Source of the DNA: Liolophura sinensis
Taxonomy: Eukaryota > Mollusca > Polyplacophora > Chitonida > Chitonidae
Length of the DNA: 64,000 nt
Reading direction: 5' to 3'
Assembly: GCF_032854445.1 (NCBI RefSeq)
Contig: NC_088297.1
Coordinates: 3,597,991 to 3,661,990 of the forward strand
Shown: positions 1 through 11,425 of the stretch, one piece after another
Layout: each line of letters begins with the position of its first letter
Numbering within the stretch: the stretch's first letter is position 1
Position numbers and translations under genes: made by a program
The notes under the pieces: model-generated
Told to the model about the DNA's origin: nothing
The model's input: only the letters and a program-made list of their open reading frames with translations
The model's database searches: none

Positions 1-419
1 CATTTGAGAAACGGCTGATCCAAACGCGGTTGGTTTCAAATAGGCTTTAAAAATTACGACAACGGAGAATTTTGTAAAAGGGCAGCAATGTTTTAATTGG
101 CGGTAATTGTTTTAGAGTTACTTGGAAATATAAAAGTAGTCAATGGGTTTATAATTGCAAAACCAACAATGGTTATCGAAATCGTACTTTTTAAATATGG
201 AGTTTCAGGGTGTGGCCAGTACTCGTGGCAGCCGTATACAATTAGATTTCCCATGATTCAGTTGACAGTTTCAGAGGTAGACATATTTCTCCACCAGGTG
301 GCGCGAGCCTTTACAGATGACGTAACATATATAGGGAATTTGCATACCTTTAGGATTTCAGGTTTTACTCAAGTATATGTTCAGGTTAAATTATTCACAA
401 ATATAGGACCCGTTCAGTT
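1..419. other. Unique DNA, no gene seen
   Basis: Several short reading frames cross this stretch but none has a recognisable domain, splice context or compositional bias. Nothing else is visible before the short repeats that begin near 420. Confidence 0.6.
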
Positions 420-665
420 TTGGTTCTTTACAATTATAGGTTCCTCAAAATATGGGTTCTTCACTATTATAAGTTCGTAACAAATATGGGTACTGTATTT
501 GATGTATTTGAAAATTAGTAAACCTGTCAGACACTTCCGGTGAGCGTACGTATGATGTCCTCGGTACCTTATAGATATGGGTTCTTCACAAGTATATGTT
601 CTTCTCAAATACTGGTTCTTCACACATATAGGTTCTTCACAAAGATAGGTTTTCCACAAACATAG
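420..665. repeat. Degenerate ~17-bp tandem repeat
   Basis: The motif GGTTCTTCACAAATATA recurs with mismatches about every 16-18 bp in two blocks (about 420-491 and 579-665), separated by about 85 bp that do not fit the repeat. Both strands read through as low-complexity peptides, so the small frames here are repeat shadows. The divergence suggests an old array interrupted by unrelated sequence. Confidence 0.75.
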
Positions 666-2100
666 GGTACGGCGGACGAGCGCGACAGCTCAGTATCTTG
701 GTTCAAAATGAGTGTTATTTGTGTACGAAATGATACGCCCTGAAGAGCTGAGAATTTCGCCAGATACCTTAGTTCCTACCAGGTGTCGAACAAGATACTC
801 GATAGTCACGGCTACACTAGCGCCGATGTGCCGTACTGAAAAGGGCTGGTTCGGAAAAGGCTTTGTTCAGTGCACCATTAGATTGCTGTTAGTGTTATGC
901 CGGATTCACCTACACGGGACGCGAACTCTTACCCGTGTTTCTGACCAGGCAAATGCCGTCTTCCGCTTACAAGGACGAACACAGTGAACTAAGCTGAACC
1001 GTTCTAATTGACGCCACCAAACTTGCAGGAAAGTCGCTTTAAATGGCGCCAGCTTGAGTTACGTCACGTTTTTCTGACAGTGTAAACGTTCGATCCAGCC
1101 CCGGTCCAGATCAATCAAGTTTTCATAATGTATAACCGCGACTAATCTATATACCTGGAATCACAGAAATACATTAAGTTTTATTATAATCTCATTTTGT
1201 ATAATACTGAGAGCTAAAAGTGATGAAAACGACTGGAAACTTTCAGCGGGGAGTTATGGAACTACAAAGTGTGTAATGGTTTGAGCTGTATGTCGGCAAG
1301 CTTCGAGACTTACTGTACTTTACAGTAATTGCATTTTAGTAAAAGTTGGCAACAATTACTCTGTTTAGAGTTACTCGTATATGTATACAAGCGGAATATT
1401 TTACTTTATGTTATGATAGAGAAAAGTGGTGGGAATACATCTCAAATGTCTATAAAATTTATTCTACAAATACAAGCACAGCTGTAGGTCTAGAGCACCG
1501 ACTGACCGTTGACTTACTTTGCATCACTCTCGTGTACATTTGATTAGTGGTTGTATCACTGAAAGTGTTGACAGCACAGTGGTTGCAAAAACACGAGGAG
1601 GTGTATTTTATTTTACGGCAAATTGCTTTTGTAAGTATTCATAGCTATGATGTGATGACACAGCTGATCTGAGCCAATCATCAGCACTCACTTTGACCAC
1701 GTGAGGAGAATATACACTGGAGGCGAAAAAAGGCGAATTTAACATTGGTTTGGAGTAAGGGTTTGGCACAAAATATGAAATTAATGCGTTTAGAAAGAAA
1801 TCAGAATATGCCTGGCCTTCTAATATGATAGTTTCAGTGTGCTTTAGTTCATAGACCTTTAAAAGTATAAAAAAAAAAAAAAAACGTTTCGCCTATTTAG
1901 CCCCATGTTATTTTTCACCCCCTGATCCTTGCAAATATCCGCGGGTCTTCTAAAGTATGAATATTAGCAATTAGTTCCATCATTTTAGTCAGGAGAGAAT
2001 TATTTCTCGAGAGAAAAAAGCACTGTAACCCCCACTGCCAGAAAATTTTAATGCCACAAATTGTCTGAGGGTGTAGAAATGAAATGTTAGAGAATGCGAG
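666..2100. other. Unique DNA, no gene seen
   Basis: Only short frames without recognisable domains. A 16-base A run lies at 1869-1884. The part just left of 2100 would be the 3' untranslated region of the candidate exon at 2101-2334; an ATTAAA hexamer on the minus strand near 2051-2056 could be a variant polyadenylation signal. Confidence 0.55.
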
Positions 2101-2334
2101 CTAATTTAGCGAAGAAATGGCCCCTAGCAAGGCGTTGTAACAGATCCCGGATGTATACAGTTCTATGTCTATACTACCTACAGGAGGCGGTATGCAGCCA
2201 TCAGAAGCAGTAACGAAGGCAATTGTTGAGACCTTCACTTGTCCTTTGTCATTGACAGATGTGAGAGAGAGGCCGGTGGGAATTTCTGAGAAAAGGGAAT
2301 TAGCCAGCACTGTACTTCGGGAGAGCTGCGGTGA
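2101..2334 (-). CDS. Candidate terminal coding exon, product unknown
   Basis: On the minus strand a pyrimidine-rich tract ending CCTGTTTATTTTAG is followed directly at 2334 by a frame that stays open for 77 codons and stops with TAG at 2103-2101. The exon length (234 bp including the stop) is a whole number of codons, so the frame begins at phase 0 at the acceptor. The peptide has balanced composition and no low-complexity character, with segments such as LANSLFSEIPTGLSLTSVN and VKVSTIAFVTASDGCIPPPV. I do not recognise the family. A GTAAGTTT donor-like site about 214 bp upstream (2548-2541, minus strand) could be the 5' side of a short intron. An ATTAAA variant hexamer near 2051-2056 could end the transcript. 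No other exon of the same gene was found. It could still be a chance frame. Confidence 0.38.
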   Translation of the reverse strand, partial: SPQLSRSTVLANSLFSEIPTGLSLTSVNDKGQVKVSTIAFVTASDGCIPPPVGSIDIELYTSGICYNALLGAISSLN

Positions 2335-3067
2335 CTAAAATAAACAGGAAAAAAACATGAACCCAGTCTATTTATCCATAAAACAAGCTCAACCTCATCG
2401 ACACAACTTTCTTTAACGAACCGCCAGAGGAAATGTACGGTAATTATCATTCCGTTGCTCTGCTCATTTGTATCTGGCCACTCCATGCACGTCCACCAAG
2501 AAGCAAACCTGGCCACATGATGGAACCTGACGCCCGCAGGAAACTTACACCAGATATTCCAATCGTTTAAGTGCAACAGGAAAAGCTTTGAGTTCAAAAC
2601 GTGCAGTTTACTCCGTAAATATATATATATCTATAATAAGAATACTGTTTTCTGTACTATGGATTTGTAGACGCATTAAAAAGGACATATAAATGTTACC
2701 TTAATAGTGCTGAAACCTACAAATAACTAGATGTAGCCGAATATCACCTTACCTTCCAAACAGACCGGAAACAGCTTTGTAAGATAGAGAAAAAAACAGA
2801 AACAGCTAAACTGTGTAACTCATTTAAGAAACGTTAGATTCATAATACACTAAATGTGTCATTTTTTTTCATGAATATCATAAAACTCCAGGATTCTCAC
2901 TTTTACTTGAAACATGTCTGCAATTTTAACCTTATACATGCCTAGTTTAAAGAGCGAGACAAATTTAACTTTGGTAGGCCTATAATCTTGTCAGACCAAA
3001 CAACACACGCCTTTCCATATCATTCCCTTCCAAGCTAGATCAAGACAATGACTTGGACAAAGACAAT
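2335..3067. other. Mostly unique DNA
   Basis: Contains the possible intron and donor site discussed with the exon at 2101-2334 and a 120-codon minus-strand frame (2235-2597) that overlaps that exon out of frame; I see no domain in it. A short AT dinucleotide run lies near 2618-2632. Nothing else is supported. Confidence 0.5.
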
Positions 3068-3262
3068 GTGAGTTCAAGTGCAACCCAAGCAGACTTCGTC
3101 TCAGGTCATAGGTGAAAAAACCTCGCAGAAACCTGCGGATGGTCGAGGGTTTCCCCTGGACTCTGCCTGGTTTCCTCTCGTCATAATGCTGGCTGCCTTC
3201 GTATATAAATGGAATGTTCTTGTGTGTGGCGTAACACCTCAATCCGATAAATAAATAGATAT
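3068..3262 (+). mobile_element. tRNA-derived SINE (type 1), diverged copy
   Basis: The copy reads head to tail on the plus strand: a decayed tRNA-like part (GAGTTCAAGTGCAACC, B-box region), the conserved body with AACCTGCGGATGGTCG and CTCTGCCTGGTTTCCTC, then CATAATGCTGGCTGCC and a tail ending AATAAATAGAT. It matches the better preserved copies at 20241-20523 and 55065-55274. The upstream A-box region is missing or unrecognisable. Confidence 0.85.
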
Positions 3263-4442
3263 TGCTTCCTGTGTTCTTCATTTGGCGATTTATTCAAACG
3301 CAGTGTTAGCGAATAGAAGGTATTGTAAACAAACAAATAAATAAGTCAATAAATAAGTAACTGATTCCCTGCCGTTCATTTCTGCATTCGCATTATATCT
3401 GTTCTCATAGATAACTCATCAAACATTGGAATTCCAAGCCACGATCGCAATGCTAAACGGAGGAATTCTCCAAATCGCACACGAGGACTTAATGAACACA
3501 GACATACAAATTATCACGCAGTCGCCGCTGTCATATAATTTTTAATACATTAGGCAAACGTCTCCGCAAATTACAGCCATCTATGACATGATCGTTAGGG
3601 TACACACCACAGCGCTCTCTGGTTCGCCCTGGCTATTGTCAGATTGCGCCGTAAAAGCCTCCGCGTTTACCGATAAGGAAATTGATCCCGACCGCTGCCA
3701 CAAAAGACTAAAATTAATTGAATTTGGCTCCCATTCCATCATCCACTTTTTTTTAATCTGAAGGAAATTAGTGTTTTCTGGAGGAAAGAGCGAGCGAGCC
3801 CTAACAAGGGAATTAAACCAACAGTACTTCTTTTTTGCTGGGTGTAGACCAGAAAAAGGGAAGGAGAATATCATCACTGGCCGTGGTGATTTCTGGCAAT
3901 TGTAAGAAATAATTTAATTTAAAAGAAGAGTGAAATGAGATAAAGCACACGATATATAACTTAACTGACGGCGTATCGTTTTGAACAAAGCAAGGTACCT
4001 ACCCTTTTCGACAACATAACCACAACGAAGTGAACAGACATTCGCATATACTTATCAGAACAGAAACCAGCGACACGGACTATTATATTCCAATCCTTAA
4101 GACTATTTAATTTTAAAAAAATTTAAAACTAAGATCTCTATTACCCATCTCGGATTAAGAAGTTTCTTAAAGAAAGTTAAGATGATATTTACTCTGTTGC
4201 TTATAGTCCATTTATCTAAATAACTAGCTAGTGCAATATAGAAACGATTTTATTTAAATTTGCAATCAACTTGGCCCAGTGGCTGTTATATACGTTCATC
4301 ATGCAGTCATCTGTTGAAAAAACTCAACCAACTCAACCAGATCAACCAACTTCCAAAGCTTCTTAAGTATGAAATATGTTATAGTACGATAGCTTGTATT
4401 ACGCTTTTATTATTGTTGTATTACTGGTCTGCACATGTATAT
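3263..4442. other. Unique DNA, no gene seen
   Basis: Short frames only, including a 98-codon minus-strand frame at 3581-3877 with no recognisable motif. No repeat, RNA gene or regulatory signal stands out. Confidence 0.55.
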
Positions 4443-4748
4443 ATGTTTGGGGTTTTACGTCGACCAGGAGCCTAGGGGTATACATAAATGGTGTCTTCTT
4501 GACACCAGGGCGAGTCCATGTCACCACTGAAGTATCATGCAGAAGACACCAGACATGACACCTCACCCAGTCACATTACACTAACACGGGGCCAACCAGT
4601 CCTGTTTCCCTGCTTTGACCTCGTATAGCTAAACGCCAAGCGAAATAGCAACAAGCACCATTTTAAAGACCTCCTGACCAGGATTTGATCCCGGGGTCTC
4701 CCGACTTCGGGAGCGGACGTTGTAACCATTAGGCCACCGAAGCTGTCT
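4443..4748 (-). mobile_element. tRNA-derived SINE (type 2), near full length
   Basis: On the minus strand the element starts with a tRNA-like head. The A box is TGGCCTAATGGT (4736-4725) and the B box GGATCAAATCC (4691-4681), both close to the RNA polymerase III consensus. A body of about 200 bp follows, containing the GTGTCATGTCTGGTGTCT-like motif, and the 3' end reads CGACGTAAAACCCCAAACA. It is the most complete type-2 copy here; others lie at 10076, 48577, 50545, 51388 and 54583. No clear target-site duplication was seen. It is a retroposon, not a functional tRNA gene: the region between the boxes does not fold as a standard cloverleaf by eye. Confidence 0.85.
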
Positions 4749-5465
4749 CCTTATATTATTTACAAGACTTATAACATCCTTGTATCTTGTGGAGCAATCC
4801 GGAAAGGTCGCTCAGAGGAGGTAATCTGAAGTTTGTAGGCTTTCCTTTGTCCGTGCCCCTCGGGCTTTTGTTAATGAGATGTGTCATTATCGAAGGGCAC
4901 ATAAAAGCTGACTCAGATGGCTAATGCATGATAAGTGAACTCAAGAAGAGACATCCAGCGATGACCAGAAAAAAACAGTTAAAATGCAAATGACCTCGGA
5001 GGTCGGGTGTGACCTCAACTGCTTTAGCTCCAAGTGGCTGTTTGTGGACATCTCCTCTGGCTCATTGCGACATCAGAGGTAAATGTCAACTATATATCAA
5101 AGTTCACCACCAATAAATGGCTGAGTAAGCGAATTTTAAACCCCAGGGTACAATCATTATGCCGCCTACAGCCGGACATACGAACAGACAAGCGTGGTAC
5201 ATATATTGGCCTAAAAATACACAGTGGGACACAAGGCTATCAGGAAAGAGCACATAATGTAAAACGCATCTATAATGTCCCTTGAGTGACTTAAGGTCTT
5301 TCTGCTAGACTACACTCACTGAAGACGTTCGGAAAGATGTGGAAAATTGCACATTAGGGGTTAGTACCCTGTTAGACGTCCACCTGTAATTTTAGTGGGG
5401 TTGAGAAATTTTCCACCTACATGTAGTCAATAATGAAACGGTTTGGTTGCGGCAATGCGTTTTTT
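4749..5465. other. Unique DNA, no gene seen
   Basis: Short frames only (for example 83 codons at 5034-5285) with no domain. No repeat noticed. Confidence 0.55.
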
Positions 5466-5720
5466 TTTAAATTTATTTATTTGATTGATGTTTTACGCCG
5501 TACTCAAGAATATTTCACTTATACGACGGCAGCCACCATTATGGTGTGTGGAAATCAGGCAGAGCCCAGGGAAAACCCACGACCATCCGCAGGTTGCTGC
5601 AAGCCCTTCCTACGTACGACCGGAGAGGAAGCCAGCGGAGAGGAGCTGGACTTAAACTCTCAGCGATCGCATTGGTGAGAGGCTCCCTGGGCCATTACGC
5701 TGCTCTAAGCAAGAACACCG
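5466..5720 (-). mobile_element. tRNA-derived SINE (type 1)
   Basis: Reads 3' to 5' on the plus strand: a T-rich tail (ATTTATTTATTTGATTGATG), the conserved motif ACGCCGTACTCAAGAATATT, the GGAAAACCCACGACCATCCG body, then the tRNA-related part with TCTCAGCGATCGCATTGGTG. The extreme 5' A-box region is lost near 5715. The two plus-strand frames of about 80 codons across it are SINE shadows. Confidence 0.9.
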
Positions 5721-8173
5721 TAGATGGTGTATTTCATTACTCTTTGTGTTTGTATATTATATTTTTTGACAGTCTATGCATTTACACGAATAGTTAGAAT
5801 AAAAGAATAACTGAGGTACATTTACAAGAGGCCGTATTTCACTGGTTACGTGTGCCCATTTGTGCCCAGCTATTGTCGCTGCTCTGTATGCTGTAGTCTT
5901 TCGTATTCTGTCAAATACGCTAACTTCCCTCAAATATATGTAAATTGATGACATCTTCATGTTGATCAAACTCGAAATACCGCGTTTTCTTTAACAATAT
6001 TTCTGCAATGCTACACTCAGTAAAAAATTCTGTGAAGTTGGTAAATCAATTTAATAATCCCGAGTTCAATGGCAGTGGATTTCAGAAAAAATTAACCATC
6101 TCGTATTTGCAGCAACAACATTTACCCTTAGAGACGTAATCAATCCGCAATTTGCTTAACCAAACATATTAACTCTGTATGTAACTACCCTCCGTTTTGT
6201 TCACGCTTTCCGAGACTGTTCAAGAGAGGGTCTTCTCCAGAATTACGTTAGCGTTCAACATGATAAGGTGACGCGAGCTCAAATAGACTGACGCGAACGC
6301 CCGAATCGCTCAATACAGACTAATAGACAGGACTTAAAAAGACAGTAATTAAACGGATATGCCGGGTAGTGTCAAACAGAACCTGGCAGAAAATGAAATG
6401 TCCTTTTATCACAAATGATACCGTGAAATCGGAGGTACTTATACGGGGCTGTCCTACAAGTGACTGCTGCTAATACAGCTAAGAAGCCCGTTTAATGTCG
6501 ACAAGGGAGATAGAGTAAATGGCAGCCATATCGATTTTCACTAGGGAGCGATTATTACAACGTCGATTTTTTTTTTGTCGCGGAAATAGATGTTGCTTCC
6601 CGAGTTCGGCTTTGGGCGATATTTTTCTTATTTTCTAAAAGAACGCTATAGTTGAGAAGTCAAATCAAAAGCATCACACGCGCCGTAAGTGAACCTGCTC
6701 GACGTCTGCTGTAATAATGAATTGAAAATGTCGAGAAAAGCGAAAAAGTCTTAAAGCGGAACGTAATAAAAAAAACTTTCCACAGGATTGCTCAAAAACT
6801 GAAACCATAGGCATCGCAAATCTGGATGATTTCCGACCTTTTGATCAATAAAAGAGGGAAAATGTACTGTCTCCTAAACATTGTTACCGGGTAAAGGTAT
6901 AGGCCTACTTGGCAGTCGCCGATGAAGAAGTTTGATCTCAATACGAGCATTAAGCACTGAGCAATATTGAGAGCTCTTTTGCAGTATTCCCTTAATTACA
7001 AAGTTAAGCGTTTAACATTGTCGAGTATAGGGAACAAAATTCAATAGTCTAGACTTACATTCCAAAAAAAAAAAAAGAAAGTGAAATGAAAGTATCTCAT
7101 AAGAACATGCCTACCTGATTCCAACGGAAGAAAATGCGAACCTCCAGCCGTAACTAGCATTCGATGTTACTGGGGCAAAATCTATGTGCAAGCTGCTCGC
7201 ATGGAAACCGGAGGATTATGAATCAACTCGGTTGCTGCCGTTGCTGCCGTCGCTGTGGATTTATCTGGTTGCGGCCAATCCGGGCTCTCTCACTGGTATT
7301 CCCGTTCATCGTGTTGCCGCGCGCGCACACTTTTTGGTGGGCTCTCTCAAAACTCCTCACCCAGCATCAGAGTCGGGACGAGGGGCGGATGGCTCGGGTT
7401 ATATTTCCTGTCGATTTTTCCCATTAACCCTCTGTTGGACACATGGCTTAAAATGTCTGCGGTCTTATCTGGCAAATTCCTGAAAGCCGCGTGAAATTGG
7501 AAGAGGTATATTCGGGAGGTATAATGATAAAGAAGGTATGTTACATTTAGGTAACTTGGGATTGCCGACAGACTCTGCTGGATCCGTAATTACAGGGCTG
7601 AATTATCATCTAAATTACCTGAGTGTAAGCAAGAACAGAGCCTTGGCAATGATTGGACGGGCAACTGGCCACCTGTGGCGGCTGGGAACAGAAAAAGGGA
7701 GTGGTTTGAAAGGGAATGACTGAACTGAGGGATTGGAGGGTGGGGTGGTAGAGGGGAGCAGAGTGTAACCCGTTGGAAGAAGGCGATAAAGCGTGTTTTG
7801 AGTTGGTGTGTCAAAGGGGATTGATGAGCTTAGCTTTAGAGTAGGCCTATTGAGTACGGCTTGGGTGGATTTTTAGAAAAGCCGCAGAGGAACTCGCTTG
7901 AGGCAAGAGTTGTATTAGATCGTTTTGATTTCGTAGGATTAACATCGGGTACGATATACAGATTTAGTTTAAAGATGACTATAGTAAAAGGGTTGAGTGT
8001 ATGGCTGAACAATCGTGTATAACTGGCGACAAAAATCATCTTCGTCACCATTATCATTAACAATACAGGTTCTGACCACAACTGTAGCTTTCCCCAAGGG
8101 CAAATAAATCCACATATTAAACCTATAATTATCACAAGAAAAACAAATCATAACTGCATCTGCATCCAATTTT
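5721..8173. other. Unique DNA, no gene seen
   Basis: About 2.4 kb with only short frames. Three overlapping plus-strand frames near 7164-7494 are open together; their peptides share no recognisable domain and probably reflect local GC content. A and T homopolymers occur at about 6567-6576 and 7063-7076. No RNA gene or mobile element recognised. Confidence 0.5.
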
Positions 8174-8256
8174 CCGCCTGTTACAAGGAGACACCGCCTT
8201 TTTTACAAGACGACACCACCTGTTACTAGACGACACCGCCTGTAACTAGACTACAC
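8174..8256. repeat. Short ~20-bp tandem repeat
   Basis: Four imperfect copies of a unit like TGTTACTAGACGACACCGCC lie side by side. It is too short to code for anything and is probably a small minisatellite. Confidence 0.8.
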
Positions 8257-8620
8257 TGACACCATTGTATTGAACGTTTCAGGTCTCATCAAGAAAATAC
8301 GCAAGGCATTTTAATAAATGCTGAGTATAATCCACACCTGGGAACGGTAAAGAGTAATGAGTGAGTGAATGCTTGGGGTTTAACAGGGGAGGGTAATGAA
8401 GCGCGTTTCAAATTTAGGATCTTTCAGAAACCAGTTTATGGAACATGCATAACGACAATCACATGCCTACGTCCAGATTTGTAACAGTTTATGACTCGTA
8501 TTAAATGGCTATACATTCAAAGGAAAAGCCAGAGCCTGATTAAGTCTGTGTAATAAACAAACCTTTCCCATTAAACCTTTCAGTAGTGGGACTCATGCCA
8601 GAGTGTGTCCCTAAATGATA
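8257..8620. other. Unique DNA with a SINE-tail scrap
   Basis: A short stretch at about 8350-8382 (GAGTGAGTGAATGCTTGGGG then TTTAAC) matches the 3' end of SINE type 2 in minus orientation, a probable strongly 5'-truncated copy. Nothing else stands out. Confidence 0.5.
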
Positions 8621-8656
8621 AGTGACGTCACAACAGACGTCACGGAAGACGTCACA
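8621..8656. promoter_or_regulatory. Cluster of three CRE-like sites, 12-bp spacing
   Basis: GACGTCAC occurs at 8624-8631, 8636-8643 and 8648-8655, exactly 12 bp apart; the first is part of a full TGACGTCA palindrome (8623-8630). CREB/ATF-family bZIP proteins are known to bind TGACGTCA. The 12-bp period also fits a tiny tandem duplication. No gene lies close enough to assign a target, so the regulatory role is inference. Confidence 0.4.
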
Positions 8657-8659
8657 ACG

Positions 8660-10075
8660 GACAGCAACCTTAGTTCTATTTTCTGCATCACGGATTTGAA
8701 TTCAAGTTCAGCAGTTTTCGTAGATTGCATCCTACACGTGAAGTTCTGGCATCTGGCGAGGTGGCATTTTTTTGACATTGGACGCCCACATACTGCCTGA
8801 CTAGTGTTATGGCTAAGGGGTGAAATTTAGGTGGAACTTGGGTGATGGGTGCTATATACTGACAGTTCAAATTAGAAGAAACCATTTGGGATTGTTTTGT
8901 AGATTTCACATTCCGCGGCTTGAGCGATGCCTTCAGGTTGGTGTAAACCACTCGCCATAGATAGAGCGTTTCTGGAGTTAACCTAGAGTCAGCCTGGATT
9001 CAAAGTCAACGCTGGAAACACACGAAAAGACAATACATGTAGGAAATCGAAGATCTCACAGAATCAACAAAAGGACAAAAAAACAAATATTCATGAAACT
9101 GATCATAAAAGGACAGCCTATTATCAAGGATTAGTACACAATGTTATGGTGGATTAATAGTAGAAAAGACGATAAAACAGCATAACTACGCGTTATACGC
9201 GTCCCCATATATCTTCAGCAAATCGTGATGTTTTTCGCATATCCAAAGATGCTTTACCTCAGCTCCATTAGGCAATGTACTAAAATCAATACGTACGGGG
9301 AACAGTTTCTGTTCTTCGCCATTATTAGTCCCGCCAGTAATGCTGAAAGTGTTCTTAAGCTTCTTCCTCAATGAGCCACTCTAAGCGGTTGTACCAAGCA
9401 GCTGGCATTTAACGGCAGACTGCATGGTCGTGTTTTCTTTCATTGCGCGCTCAGTAAAGACTTGTCTGAGAACAAGCCCAGCAAGGAATGGCGCTGTAAT
9501 GAAGTGGATCACTTCTGCTGTGTTTATTCTTCAAGGGATCGAGAATAAAAGTGATGTGCACAGTGTAGGTGAACATGAGGGTATGTTTACCAAAAAGTCT
9601 GGCTACTGGGTTCTTGTTATAGCGGTGCATCCGAAAAATGAAGGCTTAACACCTGAGTGCCAAAGAGTGGGTAATGTCTCCCTCACTCCTTCTCTCTATT
9701 TCTGATAACAACAAAAAACAAAAAAACTAAATGAATAAAAAAAAATAGCAAAAAATCAGCTGCAACAACAACAACAACCCGATTTTTTACTTTTAGTATT
9801 TATTCAACATGTAAATATGGCTGTGGAAAAGTACTTAGGCTATAAAAAGATCAAAGACTGCATTGTTGCCCCAGAGACGGAGTGAGGACGAAAACTAAGA
9901 CTAAAGCTGGCTGCTGGGCTGTTGAAAGCACTTTAGTCGTCAGGGTAAAGATTACATTTGAGTTTTTGCCGACGAACATTTTGAAAATGCTGGGGAAAGA
10001 TAAGGTTTGAATTAAATATCTCAAAATTACTGCCAGGTCGTCATACGAAAGACTTTAAAAATGGTACTAGCTGCT
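8660..10075. other. Unique DNA, no gene seen
   Basis: Short frames only, such as 93 codons at 9424-9705 without a domain. An A-rich stretch with CAA repeats lies at about 9705-9780. Confidence 0.5.
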
Positions 10076-10330
10076 GCCTTTCTTGGCGCTCAGCAATAAG
10101 AGGTTAGAGCAAAGAAAACAGAACTGGTTGGCCGAATGTCAGTATAATGTGATTGATTTGAGAGTCATGTCTGGTTTCTTTGGCATAATACTTCGGTGGC
10201 GGTAGCACTTTGGTGGAATGGACGCACCTTGTCACAGGGAGACACGGTATATGTATACAGACCTAATCACTCTTCGTCGTCATATGACTGAAAAATTGCC
10301 AAGTAGGACGTTAAATCCCAAGCATCCATA
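10076..10330 (+). mobile_element. SINE type 2, head missing
   Basis: Plus-strand copy lacking the A/B-box head. It begins in the body (GGCGCTCAGCAATAAGAGGT), passes GTCAGTATAATGTGAT and TCATGTCTGGTTTCTTTGGC, and ends with the tail GACGTTAAATCCCAAGCAT. It matches the bodies at 54583-54745 and 4443-4748 (reverse). Confidence 0.8.
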
Positions 10331-11425
10331 CAAGCTTACATCAAAGTTACTGTCATTCAAAATGGGTTACGTAATATCGCGGCATTTTACGTATTCGTTT
10401 TGGCTAATCGTTTCCCCAAACTTCGGCCAACTGAATGTGGCTGTTGAGCTCTACTTCAGCCTTGTTATCTAGGATTTGTGACTTAGGATGTTTTGGGGAA
10501 TCATTTTATTACCATGGCAATAGAAAATCCGTGTGCTCTGTTTAAACTGTGCATAATGTCTCAAAAAATTATGATTTGTTATCATCGTATGCATTTAATA
10601 TTTGCTTTCTTTTAAGCTCCTTAAAATTAATAAGAATTTATAAGAAGTTGGGTTTTTAGATATTTTTTATTAACCTTTTCACCAAACCTTATAAACAGCT
10701 TTGATTTCGATGAATTCTGTAAGAACGGCTCTTGGATATTTGACCACATGTGGCTTGGCAAATGTACCCTGTACAAATGTAACAAGCAGGACGCCAACAG
10801 TTCGCCATACGCCTTGTTTTTATCTCTCACAATGCATTAAAATCGTAAACAAAAAATAAGAACACTCCAGAGAATCATTTGTGGTGGTCATTAAAATGCT
10901 GTTTACTTGATCTGAACATTTATTATTCACGTCAAATTTGGCTTCTAATCGGCGTCCTCATGCAATTTATTGTCTAAGTGTCTATTTTACGAGATTCGGA
11001 GGAAAGTGATGTCTACATGGAACTTCCTGATGTTGGCGTTGTTTAATCCCGAAGCGCCCTCTGGTGACGGCGCGCTGTGTTACGTCTCCAGTGACAGTTT
11101 ACATATACTGGCGTGACCGGGAGCTGTTTAACTTGTTCCATCGCGTAATTAAAGCAATGACAGCGTGTCACTGGGAAAGATGATAGAGGTAAACTGATGA
11201 GGCTAGCTCATCAATCTCTATCTTGCTCGTTTTGAGCCTATAGTGGCATTCGGATATACAGCTGAAAGAGTTACAGTCGAGGAATCAACCAAGGCAACCT
11301 GCTCAGATCCGACCAGCCTGCAGCACACGTCTTTTCGGTGACATGTATAAACCCAAGGGTGCATCTCCAAATGTTCAAAGTATATGAGGTCAACAAGAAA
11401 ATAGACAGCTTCTCCTCACGCGCCC
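10331..11425. other. Unique DNA, no gene seen
   Basis: Only short frames. The GC-richer patch around 11040-11120 has no recognisable signal. Confidence 0.5.

Noticed and set aside
4680-4746. A tRNA gene on the minus strand
   Set aside because: It is continuous with the SINE type-2 body and tail.
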